Positions 32,470 through 44,201 are shown, numbered from the stretch's first letter. The stretch is 64,000 nucleotides of DNA from Pseudomonas paralcaligenes (GCF_019655855.1 NZ_BPFX01000025.1:183426-247425), one strand, 5' to 3'. Notes: generated by a model not told the origin, from the sequence alone. Program-made: numbers and translations.

Positions 32470-33309
32470 TCAGTAGGCCTTGCCGGTCTTGTACAGGTTC
32501 TCGTAGCAGAAGTTGGTCGCCTCGATGTAGCCCTCGGCGCCACCGCAGTCGAAACGCTTGCCCTTGAACTTGTAGGCGATCACGCAGCCGTCCCGGGCCT
32601 GCTTCATCAGCGCATCGGTGATCTGGATCTCGCCGCCCTTGCCCGGCTCGGTCTTCTCGATCAGGTCGAAGATGTCCGGGGTCAGGATGTAGCGGCCGAT
32701 GATCGCCAGGTTCGACGGAGCGTCCTCGGGCTTCGGCTTCTCCACCATGTTGTTCACCCGGAAGATGTCGTCACGGATCATCTCGCCGGCGATCACGCCG
32801 TACTTGGAAGTCTCCTCGCGCGGCACCTCCTGGATGGCGACGATGGAGCAGCGGAACTGGTTGTACAGCTTGACCATCTGCTGCAGCACGCCATCGCCTT
32901 CGAGGTTGAAGCACAGGTCGTCCGCCAGCACCACGGCGAACGGCTCGTCGCCGATCAGCGGACGGCCGCTGAGGATGGCGTGGCCGAGGCCCTTCATCTC
33001 GATCTGGCGGGTGTAGGAGAAGGTGCACTCCTCGATCAGGCGGCGGATGCCGACCAGGTACTTCTCCTTGTCGGTGCCCTGGATCTGGTGCTCCAGTTCG
33101 TAGCTGATGTCGAAGTGGTCTTCCAGGGCGCGCTTGCCGCGGCCGGTGACCATCGCGATCTCGCTCAGGCCGGCCTCCAGGGCCTCCTCGACGCCGTACT
33201 GGATCAGCGGCTTGTTGACCACCGGCAGCATTTCCTTGGGCATGGCCTTGGTGGCGGGCAGGAAGCGGGTGCCGTAGCCAGCCGCCGGAAACAGACATTT
33301 CTTGATCAT
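32470..33309 (-). CDS. galU: UTP-glucose-1-phosphate uridylyltransferase
   Basis: Makes UDP-glucose from UTP and glucose-1-phosphate for envelope polysaccharides and trehalose metabolism. At 279 residues it matches bacterial GalU. Motifs seen: the N-terminal nucleotide-binding PAAGYGTRFLPATKAMPKEM, VVNKPLIQYGVEEA, the metal-binding VVLADDL and VEKPKPEDAPSN. It is downstream of ugd on the same strand, so UDP-glucose maker and oxidiser are co-transcribed. Confidence 0.97.
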   Translation of the reverse strand: MIKKCLFPAAGYGTRFLPATKAMPKEMLPVVNKPLIQYGVEEALEAGLSEIAMVTGRGKRALEDHFDISYELEHQIQGTDKEKYLVGIRRLIEECTFSYTRQIEMKGLGHAILSGRPLIGDEPFAVVLADDLCFNLEGDGVLQQMVKLYNQFRCSIVAIQEVPREETSKYGVIAGEMIRDDIFRVNNMVEKPKPEDAPSNLAIIGRYILTPDIFDLIEKTEPGKGGEIQITDALMKQARDGCVIAYKFKGKRFDCGGAEGYIEATNFCYENLYKTGKAY

Positions 33310-33352
33310 GGCAATCCTTGGAACTGCGGGGCGGAATTGCCGCGCAGTCTAA

Positions 33353-34714
33353 TCAGGCGGCGTCGGCCTTACAATGCCCCGCCGGTGGCCTGCCGATACC
33401 CCGGTAGAGGAAGCCCGACCGGGCGATCTCGGCCGGATCGTAGATGTTCCGACCATCGAACAGCACCGGCATTCGCATCGTCGCCCGCACGCGCTGGAAA
33501 TCCGGCTGGCGGAACTGCTTCCACTCGGTGACCAGCACCAGGGCATCGGCGCCCTGCACCGCCGCATAGGGCGACTCGCCCAGGCTCAGTTGCCCGCTTT
33601 CCAGCGCCTCGCCGTAGCGCTCGGCCACGGCGGCGCACGCCACCGGGTCGCAGGCCTGCACGCGGGCGCCGGCGGCCAGCAACGCATCGAGCAGAACCAG
33701 GCTCGGCGCCTCGCGCAGGTCATCGGTTCCCGGCTTGAAGGAAAGTCCCCAGAGGGCGATCACACGGCCCTGCAGGAAACCGTTGAAGTGCTCACGCAGG
33801 GCCTGGAACAGCAGGGTCTTCTGTAGCGCATTGCGCGCCTCCACCGCCCGCAGGATGCCAGGCTCGAAACCCTCCAGCTCGGCGGTGCGGATCAGCGCCC
33901 GCACGTCCTTGGGAAAGCAGGAGCCGCCGTAGCCGCACCCGGCGTAGATGAAGTGGGTGCCGATTCGCCTGTCGCTGCCGATCCCACGCCGCACGTCCTC
34001 GATGTCCACCGCCAGCCGCGCGCAGAGCCCGGCCATCTCGTTCATGAAGGAAATGCGGGTGGCGAGGAAGGCGTTGGCCGCGTACTTGGTGAACTCGGCC
34101 GCGCGCACGCCCATGCACAGCACCCGATCATGGTTGCGCAGGAACGGCGCGTAGAGGCGGCGCAGCTGCTCCTGGCTTTCGCCGTCGTCGCAGCCCAGCA
34201 CGACCCGGTCCGGGCGCATGAAATCCTCGACGGCGCTGCCCTCCTTGAGGAACTCGGGATTGCTCGCCACCTTCACCCGGAACGGCAGGCCACGGTCGGC
34301 CAGCCTCCGGTTGATGCGTTGCCCGACCCGCTCCGCCGTGCCCACCGGCACGGTGGACTTGTCGACGATCAGGCAGGGCGCGGAAAGGCACTGCCCCAAC
34401 TGGTCGGCGACCGCCAGCACATGGCTGAGGTCGGCCGAGCCGTCCTCCCCGGTCGGCGTGCCCACGGCGATGAACACGATCTGGGCCTGGCGCACGCCCT
34501 CGGCCAGCATCCCGGTGAAGCTCAGCTGGCCGCTGGCGATGTGAGCCCTGAGCATCGGCTCGAGGCCTGGCTCGTAGATCGGCGACTCCCCCCGGGCCAG
34601 CTGCGCCAGCCGGCCTGGGTCGCGCTCCACACAGACCACCCGGTTGCCCATCTCGGCGAAGCAGCTCGCCGTCACCAGCCCCACATAACCCGCTCCGATA
34701 ACACAAAGTCGCAT
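33353..34714 (-). CDS. ugd: UDP-glucose 6-dehydrogenase
   Basis: Oxidises UDP-glucose to UDP-glucuronate in two NAD-dependent steps. The protein is 453 residues: an N-terminal Rossmann domain with GAGYVG, a central dimerisation part, and the catalytic cysteine C266 in GCGYGGSCFPKD. UDP-glucuronate feeds exopolysaccharide and lipid A or other sugar-nucleotide modification. The ATG at 34714 begins MRLCVIGAGYVGLVTASCF, as in the family; frames running farther upstream would enter the oprF terminator region. Confidence 0.95.
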   Translation of the reverse strand: MRLCVIGAGYVGLVTASCFAEMGNRVVCVERDPGRLAQLARGESPIYEPGLEPMLRAHIASGQLSFTGMLAEGVRQAQIVFIAVGTPTGEDGSADLSHVLAVADQLGQCLSAPCLIVDKSTVPVGTAERVGQRINRRLADRGLPFRVKVASNPEFLKEGSAVEDFMRPDRVVLGCDDGESQEQLRRLYAPFLRNHDRVLCMGVRAAEFTKYAANAFLATRISFMNEMAGLCARLAVDIEDVRRGIGSDRRIGTHFIYAGCGYGGSCFPKDVRALIRTAELEGFEPGILRAVEARNALQKTLLFQALREHFNGFLQGRVIALWGLSFKPGTDDLREAPSLVLLDALLAAGARVQACDPVACAAVAERYGEALESGQLSLGESPYAAVQGADALVLVTEWKQFRQPDFQRVRATMRMPVLFDGRNIYDPAEIARSGFLYRGIGRPPAGHCKADAA

Positions 34715-34835
34715 CGCCTGGCTCCCGAGAGTCCCTGTATGGCGATTGCAGCGCAGTGATATGGCGGAGGAATGACGCGGACGTGACAAATCGCGGTAAT
34801 GGCCCGAACGGCAACCGCAGGAATCGCAGGCAACA

Positions 34836-34914
34836 AAAAATGGCCGGGAGACATTTTTGACGTCGTCCTCTGGACGACGACCCGAAGGGTGGCCGCCATG
34901 GATGGCAGGCCACA
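34836..34914. repeat. Hairpin-rich dispersed repeat upstream of ugd
   Basis: This stretch between oprF and ugd has AAAAATG (34836-34842) with CATTTTT (34852-34858), CGTCGTCC with GGACGACG (34861-34879), and a GGCC-flanked hairpin near 34890-34912. A shorter but related sequence occurs at 40763-40810; both begin GCCGGGAG, share GTCGTCC-type segments and end GGCCACAAAAAA at a terminator. Confidence 0.5.
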
Positions 34915-34915
34915 A

Positions 34916-34939
34916 AAAACCCGGCCGAGGCCGGGTTTT
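34916..34939 (-). terminator. Rho-independent terminator of oprF
   Basis: AAAACCCGGCC (34916-34926) pairs with GGCCGGGTTTT (34929-34939) around a two-base loop. It is 20 bases past the oprF stop on the minus strand and is followed by an uninterrupted U-run. Confidence 0.9.
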
Positions 34940-34959
34940 CTGCAGAGCGTCAGACCAGA

Positions 34960-35925
34960 TTACTTGGCCTGGGCTTCCACTTCGGCTTCTACGCGACGGT
35001 TGACCGCGCGACCGGCTTCGGTGGCGTTGTCGGCAACCGGGCGGGACTCGCCGTAGCCAACGGAACCAACGCGCTCGGAACCTACACCGTACTCGTTGAC
35101 CAGTACGTCACGAACGGCGTTGGCACGACGCTCGGACAGCTTCTGGTTGTAGGCGTCGGTGCCGACGGAGTCGGTGTGGCCTTCAACGGTGGTGTTGGTC
35201 TGCGGGTACTGGTTCATGAAGTCAGCCAGGTTCTTGATGTCGCTGTAGCTTTCTTCCTTGACCTTGGACTTGTCGAAGTCGAACTTCACGTCCAGCTCGA
35301 CGCGTACGGTCTCGGCGGCTTCCGGAGTAGCCGGAGCTTCTTCGACGTACGGGGCCGGCTCGGCAACCGGGGCCGGAGCCGGGGCGGAACCGCCACCGAA
35401 GTTCAGGCCGATGCCGATGCTCGGGGCCCACTCGGTGTCGCCCTGGTCGATGTTGTACTGAGCTTCAACGCCAGCGCGGGCGTAGAAGTTCTCGGTGAAG
35501 TAGTACTTGGCACCGCCGCCCAGGTTGGCGAAGGTGGAGCCATTACGACCGCTGCGGCCGTTCTGGCCGATGCTCTGGTCGGAGAAGCCAGCGGAGATGT
35601 ACGGACGCAGGCTGTCGCTCGGGGAGTTGAAGTGGTACAGAGCATCCAGGGCGGTGTTGGAGCCCTTGATGTTGCGGCCATCGTTGGAACGAGCGTTGTG
35701 CACTTCGTCGTAACCCAAGCGCAGTTCGACATCATCGGTCAGGAAGTAACCGATGGAACCGCCGAAGAGGTTGCCGTCGTTGTCGAACTCGCGAGCGCTG
35801 TCGAAGTACTGCTTCTTGGCGAAGCCTTCGATTTCAACGGCGCCCTGGCCTTGGGCCAGTGCATTCAGAGAAGAGACAGCGACCAGCGAGCCGATGACTA
35901 CGCCCAAGGTGTTTTTAAGTTTCAT
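34960..35925 (-). CDS. oprF: Major outer-membrane porin OprF
   Basis: The main structural porin and peptidoglycan anchor of Pseudomonas. The protein is 321 residues with a signal peptide ending about ALAQ (24), a beta-barrel of about 165 residues, a short Pro/Ala linker (APAPAPVAEPAP) and an OmpA-like peptidoglycan-binding domain with the NTTVEGHTDSVGTDAYNQ core. It contains no cysteine; the longer P. aeruginosa OprF has a cysteine-bearing insert. Codon use is visibly biased to common codons, as expected for an abundant protein. It follows sigX, whose product is known to drive oprF expression. Confidence 0.97.
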   Translation of the reverse strand: MKLKNTLGVVIGSLVAVSSLNALAQGQGAVEIEGFAKKQYFDSAREFDNDGNLFGGSIGYFLTDDVELRLGYDEVHNARSNDGRNIKGSNTALDALYHFNSPSDSLRPYISAGFSDQSIGQNGRSGRNGSTFANLGGGAKYYFTENFYARAGVEAQYNIDQGDTEWAPSIGIGLNFGGGSAPAPAPVAEPAPYVEEAPATPEAAETVRVELDVKFDFDKSKVKEESYSDIKNLADFMNQYPQTNTTVEGHTDSVGTDAYNQKLSERRANAVRDVLVNEYGVGSERVGSVGYGESRPVADNATEAGRAVNRRVEAEVEAQAK

Positions 35926-36066
35926 CCGTAAATCCCCATCAAAAAGACGATTAGTAGTTGCCCGCTCCAGAGACCGAGAACAACAGGGCGGCGAGTGTAA
36001 CAAAACCACACACGGTGGTGTAGTTGATATTTCACGCACCCAGCGCGTAAGAGGCGCTCGGGCTAA

Positions 36067-36657
36067 TTAAGTTTCACCAATATTCCCGAATTTTTCCCGA
36101 AGCCGGTCCAGCGCACGTTTGTAACGCATCTTCGTGGCGCTCAATCCCATGTGCATGATGTCCGCGATCTCCTGGAACTCCAGTTCGGCGACGAAACGCA
36201 GCACCAGTATTTCCCGGTCGATCGGATTGACGTGAACCAGCCAGCGGTCGAGACCGCCCTTCTCCTCCAGCCTCGGCGCCTTTTCCTCCGAGGCTTCTTC
36301 CTGCGGGTCCAGGCTGAGCGCATCGAGCAGTCGGCGCTTGCGGCGCTCCTTGCGGTATTGGGTGATGCATTCGTTGTAAGTGATGCTGTAGAGCCAGGTC
36401 TTGAACTTGGACTTGCCCTCGAAGTTCTTCAGCCCATAAAGAACTTTGAGCATAACTTCCTGACACACATCGTCGGCATCCCGCTCGTTGCCAAGGTAAC
36501 GCGCGCATACATTGAACAGGGTGCGCTGGTAACGCCGCATCAGCTCTTCATAGGCACGGGTGACGTGGAACAGCTCGACGTGAGCACGCTGCACCAGCTC
36601 CTCGTCCGAGAACTCGCGTGGGTCGTACCGCGTGGGAAGCGATTGGGCCTTGTTCAA
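36067..36657 (-). CDS. sigX: ECF sigma factor SigX
   Basis: RNA polymerase sigma factor of the ECF group, 196 residues, with region 2 (ERDADDVCQEVMLKVLYGLKNF) and region 4 (REILVLRFVAELEFQEIADIMHM). SigX controls oprF and membrane-lipid genes in Pseudomonas. The start codon appears to be TTG at 36657, reading MNKAQ as in P. aeruginosa; no better ATG precedes it. It is preceded by cmpX and followed 141 bases later by oprF. Confidence 0.95.
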   Translation of the reverse strand: MNKAQSLPTRYDPREFSDEELVQRAHVELFHVTRAYEELMRRYQRTLFNVCARYLGNERDADDVCQEVMLKVLYGLKNFEGKSKFKTWLYSITYNECITQYRKERRKRRLLDALSLDPQEEASEEKAPRLEEKGGLDRWLVHVNPIDREILVLRFVAELEFQEIADIMHMGLSATKMRYKRALDRLREKFGNIGET

Positions 36658-36746
36658 AACAGCTCGTGCCGACAGTCAGATCAGATGGCAGCGCCACAGC
36701 GCAACGCGAGTGGCGCCGGTCGCATACATTAGCAGGGATTGGTGCG

Positions 36747-37571
36747 TCAGCGGCTGCTGACGCGCTGCTCGAGCAGAGTGCGGTTGGCCACCGAGACCAG
36801 CTCACCGTCGTCGGTGAGCAGCACAGTCTTCACGGTGCCGATCTCCTCGATCTGGCCTTCGACCTCACCGACCTTCACCTGTTGCCCGACCTCGTAGAGT
36901 TCGCGCACATAGATGCCGGCCAGGATCTGCCCGGCGATCTCGCGGCTGCCCAGGCCGAGCGCCAGGGCCACGGCCAGACCCACGGAAATCAGCACGATGG
37001 CGATCACGTTGTTCAGCAGGTCGGTCTTCACTTCCAGCTGACCGATGGCCACCGAGATGCTGATGATGATCACCAGACCCTGGGCGATGCGGCCGAGGCC
37101 CGCCGAGTAGTCCAGGCCGACGCCCTCGGCGGCGCCGCGGACCAGGCTGCTGACCAGCTGGGCGAGCAGCACGCCGGCGAGCAGTACCAGAGCCGCGCCG
37201 AATACCTTGGGCAGGTACAGGGCCAGCACGTCGAGGGTCGCGGACACGCGCTGCAGGCCCAGCGACTCGGCGGCGGAGACCAGGAATATCAGCAGCACGA
37301 ACCAGTAGATGATCTTGCCGATCAGGGTCGACACCGACACCTGGATGCCTACCCGCGCCATCAGCTTGGTCAGGCCGGTGCCCGCCATCAGACGGTCGAG
37401 GCCGAGCTTGGCCAGCAGCTTGGAAATCAGGGTGTCGAGCAGCTTGGCCACCACGAAGCCGAGCAGGCCGAGGATCAGCGCGACGAACAGATTGGGAATG
37501 AAGCCCGCGATCTTGCTCCACAGGGTGGTCATGGCGGCCACGAGCGCTTGGGTCCAGGGATCGAGTTCCAT
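36747..37571 (-). CDS. cmpX: Mechanosensitive-channel-like membrane protein CmpX
   Basis: A 274-residue inner-membrane protein of the conserved TM-helix/MscS-like group, with about five hydrophobic segments (FIPNLFVALILGLLGFVVAKL; IGKIIYWFVLLIFLV; VLVLLAG-type; a C-terminal soluble part). CmpX is known to influence SigX activity and membrane stiffness responses in Pseudomonas. It starts two bases after the end of crfX and precedes sigX. Confidence 0.92.
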   Translation of the reverse strand: MELDPWTQALVAAMTTLWSKIAGFIPNLFVALILGLLGFVVAKLLDTLISKLLAKLGLDRLMAGTGLTKLMARVGIQVSVSTLIGKIIYWFVLLIFLVSAAESLGLQRVSATLDVLALYLPKVFGAALVLLAGVLLAQLVSSLVRGAAEGVGLDYSAGLGRIAQGLVIIISISVAIGQLEVKTDLLNNVIAIVLISVGLAVALALGLGSREIAGQILAGIYVRELYEVGQQVKVGEVEGQIEEIGTVKTVLLTDDGELVSVANRTLLEQRVSSR

Positions 37572-37573
37572 AG

Positions 37574-37813
37574 TCAGTCAGCCTTGTCTGCAGAGCGGGC
37601 GGTGGAGCGGGAAACCGGCGTCAGGTGGCCCGAGCCGTTGTTGAGGGCGATCATCAGAGCCTCCAGGCCACGGCCCATGAGGCCGAACAGATCGCCGGCG
37701 CCCACCTGGCGATTGGCGGTCTTGAGCACGCGCCCGAGGGCCGCATCGTCGTCATGCTCGGAGGGCGACGAATTCAGCAGGTTACGCAGGGACTCTTCGA
37801 AAGGATCGTACAT
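37574..37813 (-). CDS. crfX: CrfX small protein
   Basis: A 79-residue soluble protein (MYDPFEESLRNLLNSSPSE onward) with two helices and a disordered tail. It is recognised mainly by its place between cmaX and cmpX and its length, both as in P. aeruginosa and P. fluorescens; its function is not known. Confidence 0.88.
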   Translation of the reverse strand: MYDPFEESLRNLLNSSPSEHDDDAALGRVLKTANRQVGAGDLFGLMGRGLEALMIALNNGSGHLTPVSRSTARSADKAD

Positions 37814-37868
37814 GCCTACCTCGCACGGATTTGTTGGCTAGACGTGGCGCCCGCGGGCGAGGTCACAT

Positions 37869-38849
37869 CTACAGCCAGCGCAGACGGCGGAACAGCCACC
37901 ACTGCAGGGTGCCGATCCCCGCGAGGATGGCGCAGATGAGCAGGAAGCCATACCGGCTGTCCGCCCCGGGTATGCCGCCGACGTTGATGCCGAGCAGGCC
38001 GGTGAGAAAGCTCATGGGCAGGAAGAACACCGTGGTGACACCGAGCAGGTACATGGCGCGGTTCATCTTCTCGCTCATGCGCCGATGCTCGGCTTCGAGG
38101 ATCAGCCCCACCCGCTCGCGGACCATCTCCAGCTCTTCCAGGTAGCGGGTCAGCCGGTTGTTCAGCTCGTTCCAGTAGTCGCCATCGCCGAAGCCGCTGC
38201 GCGTGAGCTGGCCGAAGATATCCCGCTGCGGTGCCAGGAAGCGACGCAGGCCGGCGGCCCTGCGCCGGACATGCAGCACCAGCCCGTGGTCGGGCATGAA
38301 GCGCTCGTCGCCGTCGAGCAGCTCTTCCTGCCCCTCCAGCTGTTCGGACAGATTGTCGATCAGCCCATCGACGCGATCGGTCAGGTGATGGGCCAGCTCA
38401 AGCACCAGTTCGGCGCTGTTGCGCGGCCCCTGCCCCTTCTCCAGCAGCGCGATCAATTCCTCGGTGGCGCGCAGCGGGCGCAGACGCAGGGAAATGACCC
38501 GGCGCGCACCGGCGAAGATGCGCACCGACACCATGTCCTCGGGATCGGCGCCGGGGTTGAGGTTGACGCCGCGCAGGAACAGCAGCAGCTCGTGCTCTGG
38601 CAGCGTCAGCAGGCGTGGGCGGGTGTTTTCTTCCAGCAGCAGGTCGCAGCTGAACTCGCTGAGGCCACTGTGCTCGCGCAGCCAGGCGCCGGTCTGCGGA
38701 TGGCCGCGATCCCAGTGCAACCACAGGCTCTCGTGCTCGGCCAGGCGCAGGCCTTCCAGCTGGTCCCATTCCAGGCTGCGGGCGCCGCCCTCGCCGTCGA
38801 GCACGAAGGCATGCACCAGCCCCCAGTGCAGGTTGTCTTTCTCGTACAT
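37869..38849 (-). CDS. cmaX: CorA-like magnesium/divalent cation transporter CmaX
   Basis: A 326-residue CorA-superfamily transporter: a large N-terminal cytoplasmic domain and two C-terminal membrane helices. The loop signature, GMN in CorA, reads GIN here (GLLGINVGGIPG), as in the ZntB-like branch, so the preferred ion may differ from magnesium. It heads the cmaX-crfX-cmpX-sigX set. ATG at 38849 is chosen; a GTG four codons upstream is possible. Confidence 0.9.
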   Translation of the reverse strand: MYEKDNLHWGLVHAFVLDGEGGARSLEWDQLEGLRLAEHESLWLHWDRGHPQTGAWLREHSGLSEFSCDLLLEENTRPRLLTLPEHELLLFLRGVNLNPGADPEDMVSVRIFAGARRVISLRLRPLRATEELIALLEKGQGPRNSAELVLELAHHLTDRVDGLIDNLSEQLEGQEELLDGDERFMPDHGLVLHVRRRAAGLRRFLAPQRDIFGQLTRSGFGDGDYWNELNNRLTRYLEELEMVRERVGLILEAEHRRMSEKMNRAMYLLGVTTVFFLPMSFLTGLLGINVGGIPGADSRYGFLLICAILAGIGTLQWWLFRRLRWL

Positions 38850-38895
38850 CCCTATTCGCACCCTACCGGGCCCGCGAAAACGGGCCCCAGCAGTA

Positions 38896-39384
38896 TCACT
38901 CCGGCATCTTCAGCGGCTCGGGGGAAACGATCACGCCGTTGTTGTCGGCATATACGTAGTCGCCCGGCTTGAAGGTCACGCCACCGAAGGTCACCGGCAC
39001 GTTGAGGTCGCCGATGTTGCGCTTGTCGGTCTTCATCGGGTGGCTGGCCAGGGCCTGCACGCCCAGGTCGGTCTGCGCCAGCACGTCGACGTCGCGCACG
39101 CAGCCGTAGATCACCATGCCTTCCCAGCCGTTCTTCGCGGCCTTCTCGGCGATCATGTCGCCCAGCAGCGCGCGGCGCAGGGAGCCACCGCCATCCACGA
39201 CCAGCACCTTGCCCTTGCCCGGCTCGTCGGCCTGGGATTTGACCAGCGAGTTGTCTTCGTGGCACTTGACGGTGACGATCTCGCCCCCGAAGGAGTCGCG
39301 GCCGCCGAAGTTGGCGAACATGGGCTCGACCACCTGCACCAGCTCCGGGTAGGCGTCGCACAGATCGGGAGTGACGTATTGCAT
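38896..39384 (-). CDS. rraA: Regulator of RNase E activity RraA
   Basis: A 162-residue trimeric protein that binds RNase E and inhibits RNA decay. The RraA signature is present: [33 protein letters not shown] and YGCVRDVD. Some proteins of this fold are aldolases, but the close match and length favour RraA. Starts from an ATG with GGAG upstream. On the same strand as the Rieske and hydrolase genes. Confidence 0.93.
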   Translation of the reverse strand: MQYVTPDLCDAYPELVQVVEPMFANFGGRDSFGGEIVTVKCHEDNSLVKSQADEPGKGKVLVVDGGGSLRRALLGDMIAEKAAKNGWEGMVIYGCVRDVDVLAQTDLGVQALASHPMKTDKRNIGDLNVPVTFGGVTFKPGDYVYADNNGVIVSPEPLKMPE

Positions 39385-39408
39385 GGAAAAGCTCCTTTCA
39401 GTTGAACC

Positions 39409-39741
39409 TCAAACATCGATACCGATGCGGTCGCCGTCGTACGCCAGGCTGAACCGGCGAAGCGCCGCGCAGTGCGCGTTCAGCGGCCGGCCGCTGCACA
39501 GGTCGAACTCAACGCCATGGCGCGCGCAACGCAGCACCGAGCCGCTGAGGGTGGCGTCCTGCAGCGGCGCCCCGCGATGGGGACAGCGATTCTCCAGCAG
39601 CAGCGGCTGTCGCTCGACCACCAGCAACAGCAGGTCGAGACCGGCGACCCGGAAGGTCTGCCGATAGCCGTCCTGCAGATTGATCAGACGCTCCAGAGCG
39701 ACGAACATGCGGATCGTGACCGAGCCGGCGGATTTCGTCAC
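39409..39741 (-). CDS. Rieske [2Fe-2S] domain protein
   Basis: A 110-residue protein with both halves of a Rieske cluster site: CPHRGAP and CARHGVEFDLCSG, spacing typical of ferredoxin components. It has no membrane helix or oxygenase domain, so is likely a small soluble electron carrier or nitrite-reductase-like small subunit. The start is taken as GTG at 39741; ATG at 39708 is equally possible, and neither has a clear ribosome-binding site. It starts three bases after the hydrolase stop. Confidence 0.82.
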   Translation of the reverse strand: MTKSAGSVTIRMFVALERLINLQDGYRQTFRVAGLDLLLLVVERQPLLLENRCPHRGAPLQDATLSGSVLRCARHGVEFDLCSGRPLNAHCAALRRFSLAYDGDRIGIDV

Positions 39742-39744
39742 ATC

Positions 39745-40740
39745 TTAGCCGCATGCCAGAGCGCTTGTAACCTCGTCCTGGCGTTTTTCGGGCGGCAGTC
39801 CCAGTTCCCGCAGCCAGTGCTCGACCAGCGGCCAGACCTCGGTCTGCGCCTCCTTGCTGACCAGCATCTCGATATGGCCGAAATCGCTGGAATAGCCCTT
39901 CTCCTTGCCCAGCAGCAGGAAGCTGCGCGGCGCCGAGATGAACTGGTCGTAGAGCTTGCGGCAGGCCCAGGCCGGGTCCTGCAGGTCGCCCGTGGCGCTC
40001 ACCGCCAGCAGCGGCACCGTCACGTCGGCCATGCCGGCCCACCAGTCGCGCTCGGCGTCGCCGAAGCGGCCGAACAGCCGGTGCCAGCGCAGGCTTTCCA
40101 ACGCCACACCGATCGGTTCGTCCTCGGGGCCGCGCTTGAAACGGGCACCGGAAATATGAGGAAAGCCCTTGAGCAACAGGCGGCTGCCCCATTCCAGGGG
40201 CGGCACCTTGAGCGGCCAATAGACACGGCTGATCTGGCTGCCGAACAGGGCCGCCGACGCGGCGCTGCTCTCGTCCAGGTAGCCGCCGCCCAGCGCGGCG
40301 GCCAGGGTGATGCCGCCCAGGGAGTGTCCGACCCAATGGGGCACCTGCCCGCTCTGCTCGCGAACGAAGGCGGCGATGGCCGGCAGATCGTAGCGGGCAT
40401 ATTCCGCCACGCTGTTGTGCTTGTACGCCTGGTTGCGCGGCGACAGGCCGTGTCCGCGCATCTCGGCGATCCATACGTCGAAACCGGCGCGAGCCAGGTG
40501 CGGGCCGAGTCCGATGCCACGCGGCGAGTACCAGAAACGCCGGTTGGAGAAGCTGCCGTGCAGCAGGATCACCGGCTGGCCGCGCTCCTGCTGACCGGCC
40601 AGGCCCAGCCGGGTCACGGCCAGCTCGACGGAGAAATCCGGCGCAGTGCCGGGCTTCAGGCGGTACACATCCTCGCTCAGATCGCCGCGCAGTTCGGCGC
40701 TGATCAGGGCGACGGGGAACAATTCGCTACTGCTTTGCAT
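39745..40740 (-). CDS. Alpha/beta-hydrolase
   Basis: A 331-residue hydrolase with the nucleophile elbow GHSLGGI, an oxyanion HGSFSNRRFW loop and a late Asp/His pair (SATGDLQDPAW, DFGHIEM). It resembles PHA-depolymerase-like or esterase families; substrate unknown. Located between ppsA and the Rieske gene on the same strand. Its ATG at 40740 is favoured because frames farther upstream enter the ppsA terminator. Confidence 0.88.
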   Translation of the reverse strand: MQSSSELFPVALISAELRGDLSEDVYRLKPGTAPDFSVELAVTRLGLAGQQERGQPVILLHGSFSNRRFWYSPRGIGLGPHLARAGFDVWIAEMRGHGLSPRNQAYKHNSVAEYARYDLPAIAAFVREQSGQVPHWVGHSLGGITLAAALGGGYLDESSAASAALFGSQISRVYWPLKVPPLEWGSRLLLKGFPHISGARFKRGPEDEPIGVALESLRWHRLFGRFGDAERDWWAGMADVTVPLLAVSATGDLQDPAWACRKLYDQFISAPRSFLLLGKEKGYSSDFGHIEMLVSKEAQTEVWPLVEHWLRELGLPPEKRQDEVTSALACG

Positions 40741-40762
40741 ACTGCTTTCTTGCACAAGAATT

Positions 40763-40810
40763 GCCGGGAGCGACTGCTGAGGTCGTCCCTGGGCGATAGC
40801 CCGGGCCACA
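40763..40810. repeat. Second copy of the dispersed repeat (see 34836)
   Basis: From GCCGGGAG through GTCGTCC, CTGGGCGAT and CCGGGCCAC, this stretch is a shorter relative of the repeat before ugd and, like it, ends in CACAAAAAA at a terminator. It lies between ppsA and the hydrolase gene. Confidence 0.45.
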
Positions 40811-40815
40811 AAAAA

Positions 40816-40833
40816 GGCGGGATCACTCCCGCC
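40816..40833 (-). terminator. Rho-independent terminator of ppsA
   Basis: GGCGGGA (40816-40822), loop TCAC, TCCCGCC (40827-40833), followed on the minus strand by seven U residues. It lies 18 bases after the ppsA stop. Confidence 0.92.
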
Positions 40834-40851
40834 CTTCTGCATACGACCGGA

Positions 40852-43227
<2,376 letters not shown>

Positions 43228-43382
43228 GGTGAACTCTCCACTGTACGTGGCAGAGCCGGTGCAGCGCCGCCGCATCCTGGCTTTGCCTCAAGGAAATAAG
43301 TCACAATGCCGACCAGTACGGGCCCGGCAAAGGGGGCCTATCATAGCCAAGAATCGTTCCTGACTTAAGGCCTCCGGCATCA

Positions 43383-44201
43383 ATGAAACGAACCGCATTC
43401 TTCATTTCCGACGGCACCGGCATCACCGCGGAAACCCTTGGTCAAAGTCTGCTGGCGCAATTCGAGACCATCAGCTTCACCAAGCTCACGCGCCCCTATA
43501 TAGACAGCGTCGAGAAGGCGCGGGCCATGGTACAGCAAATCAACAATGCTGCCGAGAAAGACGGCGCCCGGCCGATCATCTTCGACACCGTGGTCAACCA
43601 CGAAATCCGCGACATCCTGGGCCAGTCCGAAGGCTTCATGATCGACATCTTCTCGACCTTCCTGGCGCCGCTGGAGGCCGAGCTCAGCGAGCATTCGTCC
43701 TACTCGGTCGGCAAGTCCCACTCCATCGCCAGCAGCACCAACTACATGGAGCGCATCGAGGCGGTCAACTTCGCCCTGGACAACGACGACGGCGCCCGCA
43801 CCCACTACTACGACAAGGCCGACCTGATCCTGATCGGCGTTTCCCGCTGCGGCAAGACGCCCACCTGCCTGTACATGGCCATGCAGTTCGGCATCCGCGC
43901 CGCCAACTACCCCCTCACCGAGGAGGACATGGAGCGCCTGCAGCTGCCGACTGCCCTCAAGCCCTACAAGCACAAGCTGTTCGGCCTGACCATCGACCCC
44001 GACCGCCTCACCGCCATCCGCCACGAGCGCAAGCCCAACAGCCGCTACGCCAGCTTCGCCCAGTGCGAATTCGAGGTGCGCGAGGTGGAGAACCTGCTTC
44101 GTCGCGAAGGCATCAACTTCATCAACTCGACCCACTTCTCCGTCGAGGAAATCTCGGCGAAGATTCTGGTCGAGAAAGGCGTCGAACGACGCCTCAAATA
44201 A
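43383..44201 (+). CDS. ppsR: PEP synthetase regulatory protein PpsR
   Basis: Bifunctional ADP-dependent kinase and phosphate-dependent pyrophosphorylase that switches PEP synthase off and on by modifying a threonine near the catalytic His. The protein is 272 residues; the P-loop-like GVSRCGKT is at residues 152-159. The 155-base gap to ppsA must carry both promoters. A LysE-type gene follows 24 bases later. Confidence 0.95.
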   Translation: MKRTAFFISDGTGITAETLGQSLLAQFETISFTKLTRPYIDSVEKARAMVQQINNAAEKDGARPIIFDTVVNHEIRDILGQSEGFMIDIFSTFLAPLEAELSEHSSYSVGKSHSIASSTNYMERIEAVNFALDNDDGARTHYYDKADLILIGVSRCGKTPTCLYMAMQFGIRAANYPLTEEDMERLQLPTALKPYKHKLFGLTIDPDRLTAIRHERKPNSRYASFAQCEFEVREVENLLRREGINFINSTHFSVEEISAKILVEKGVERRLK

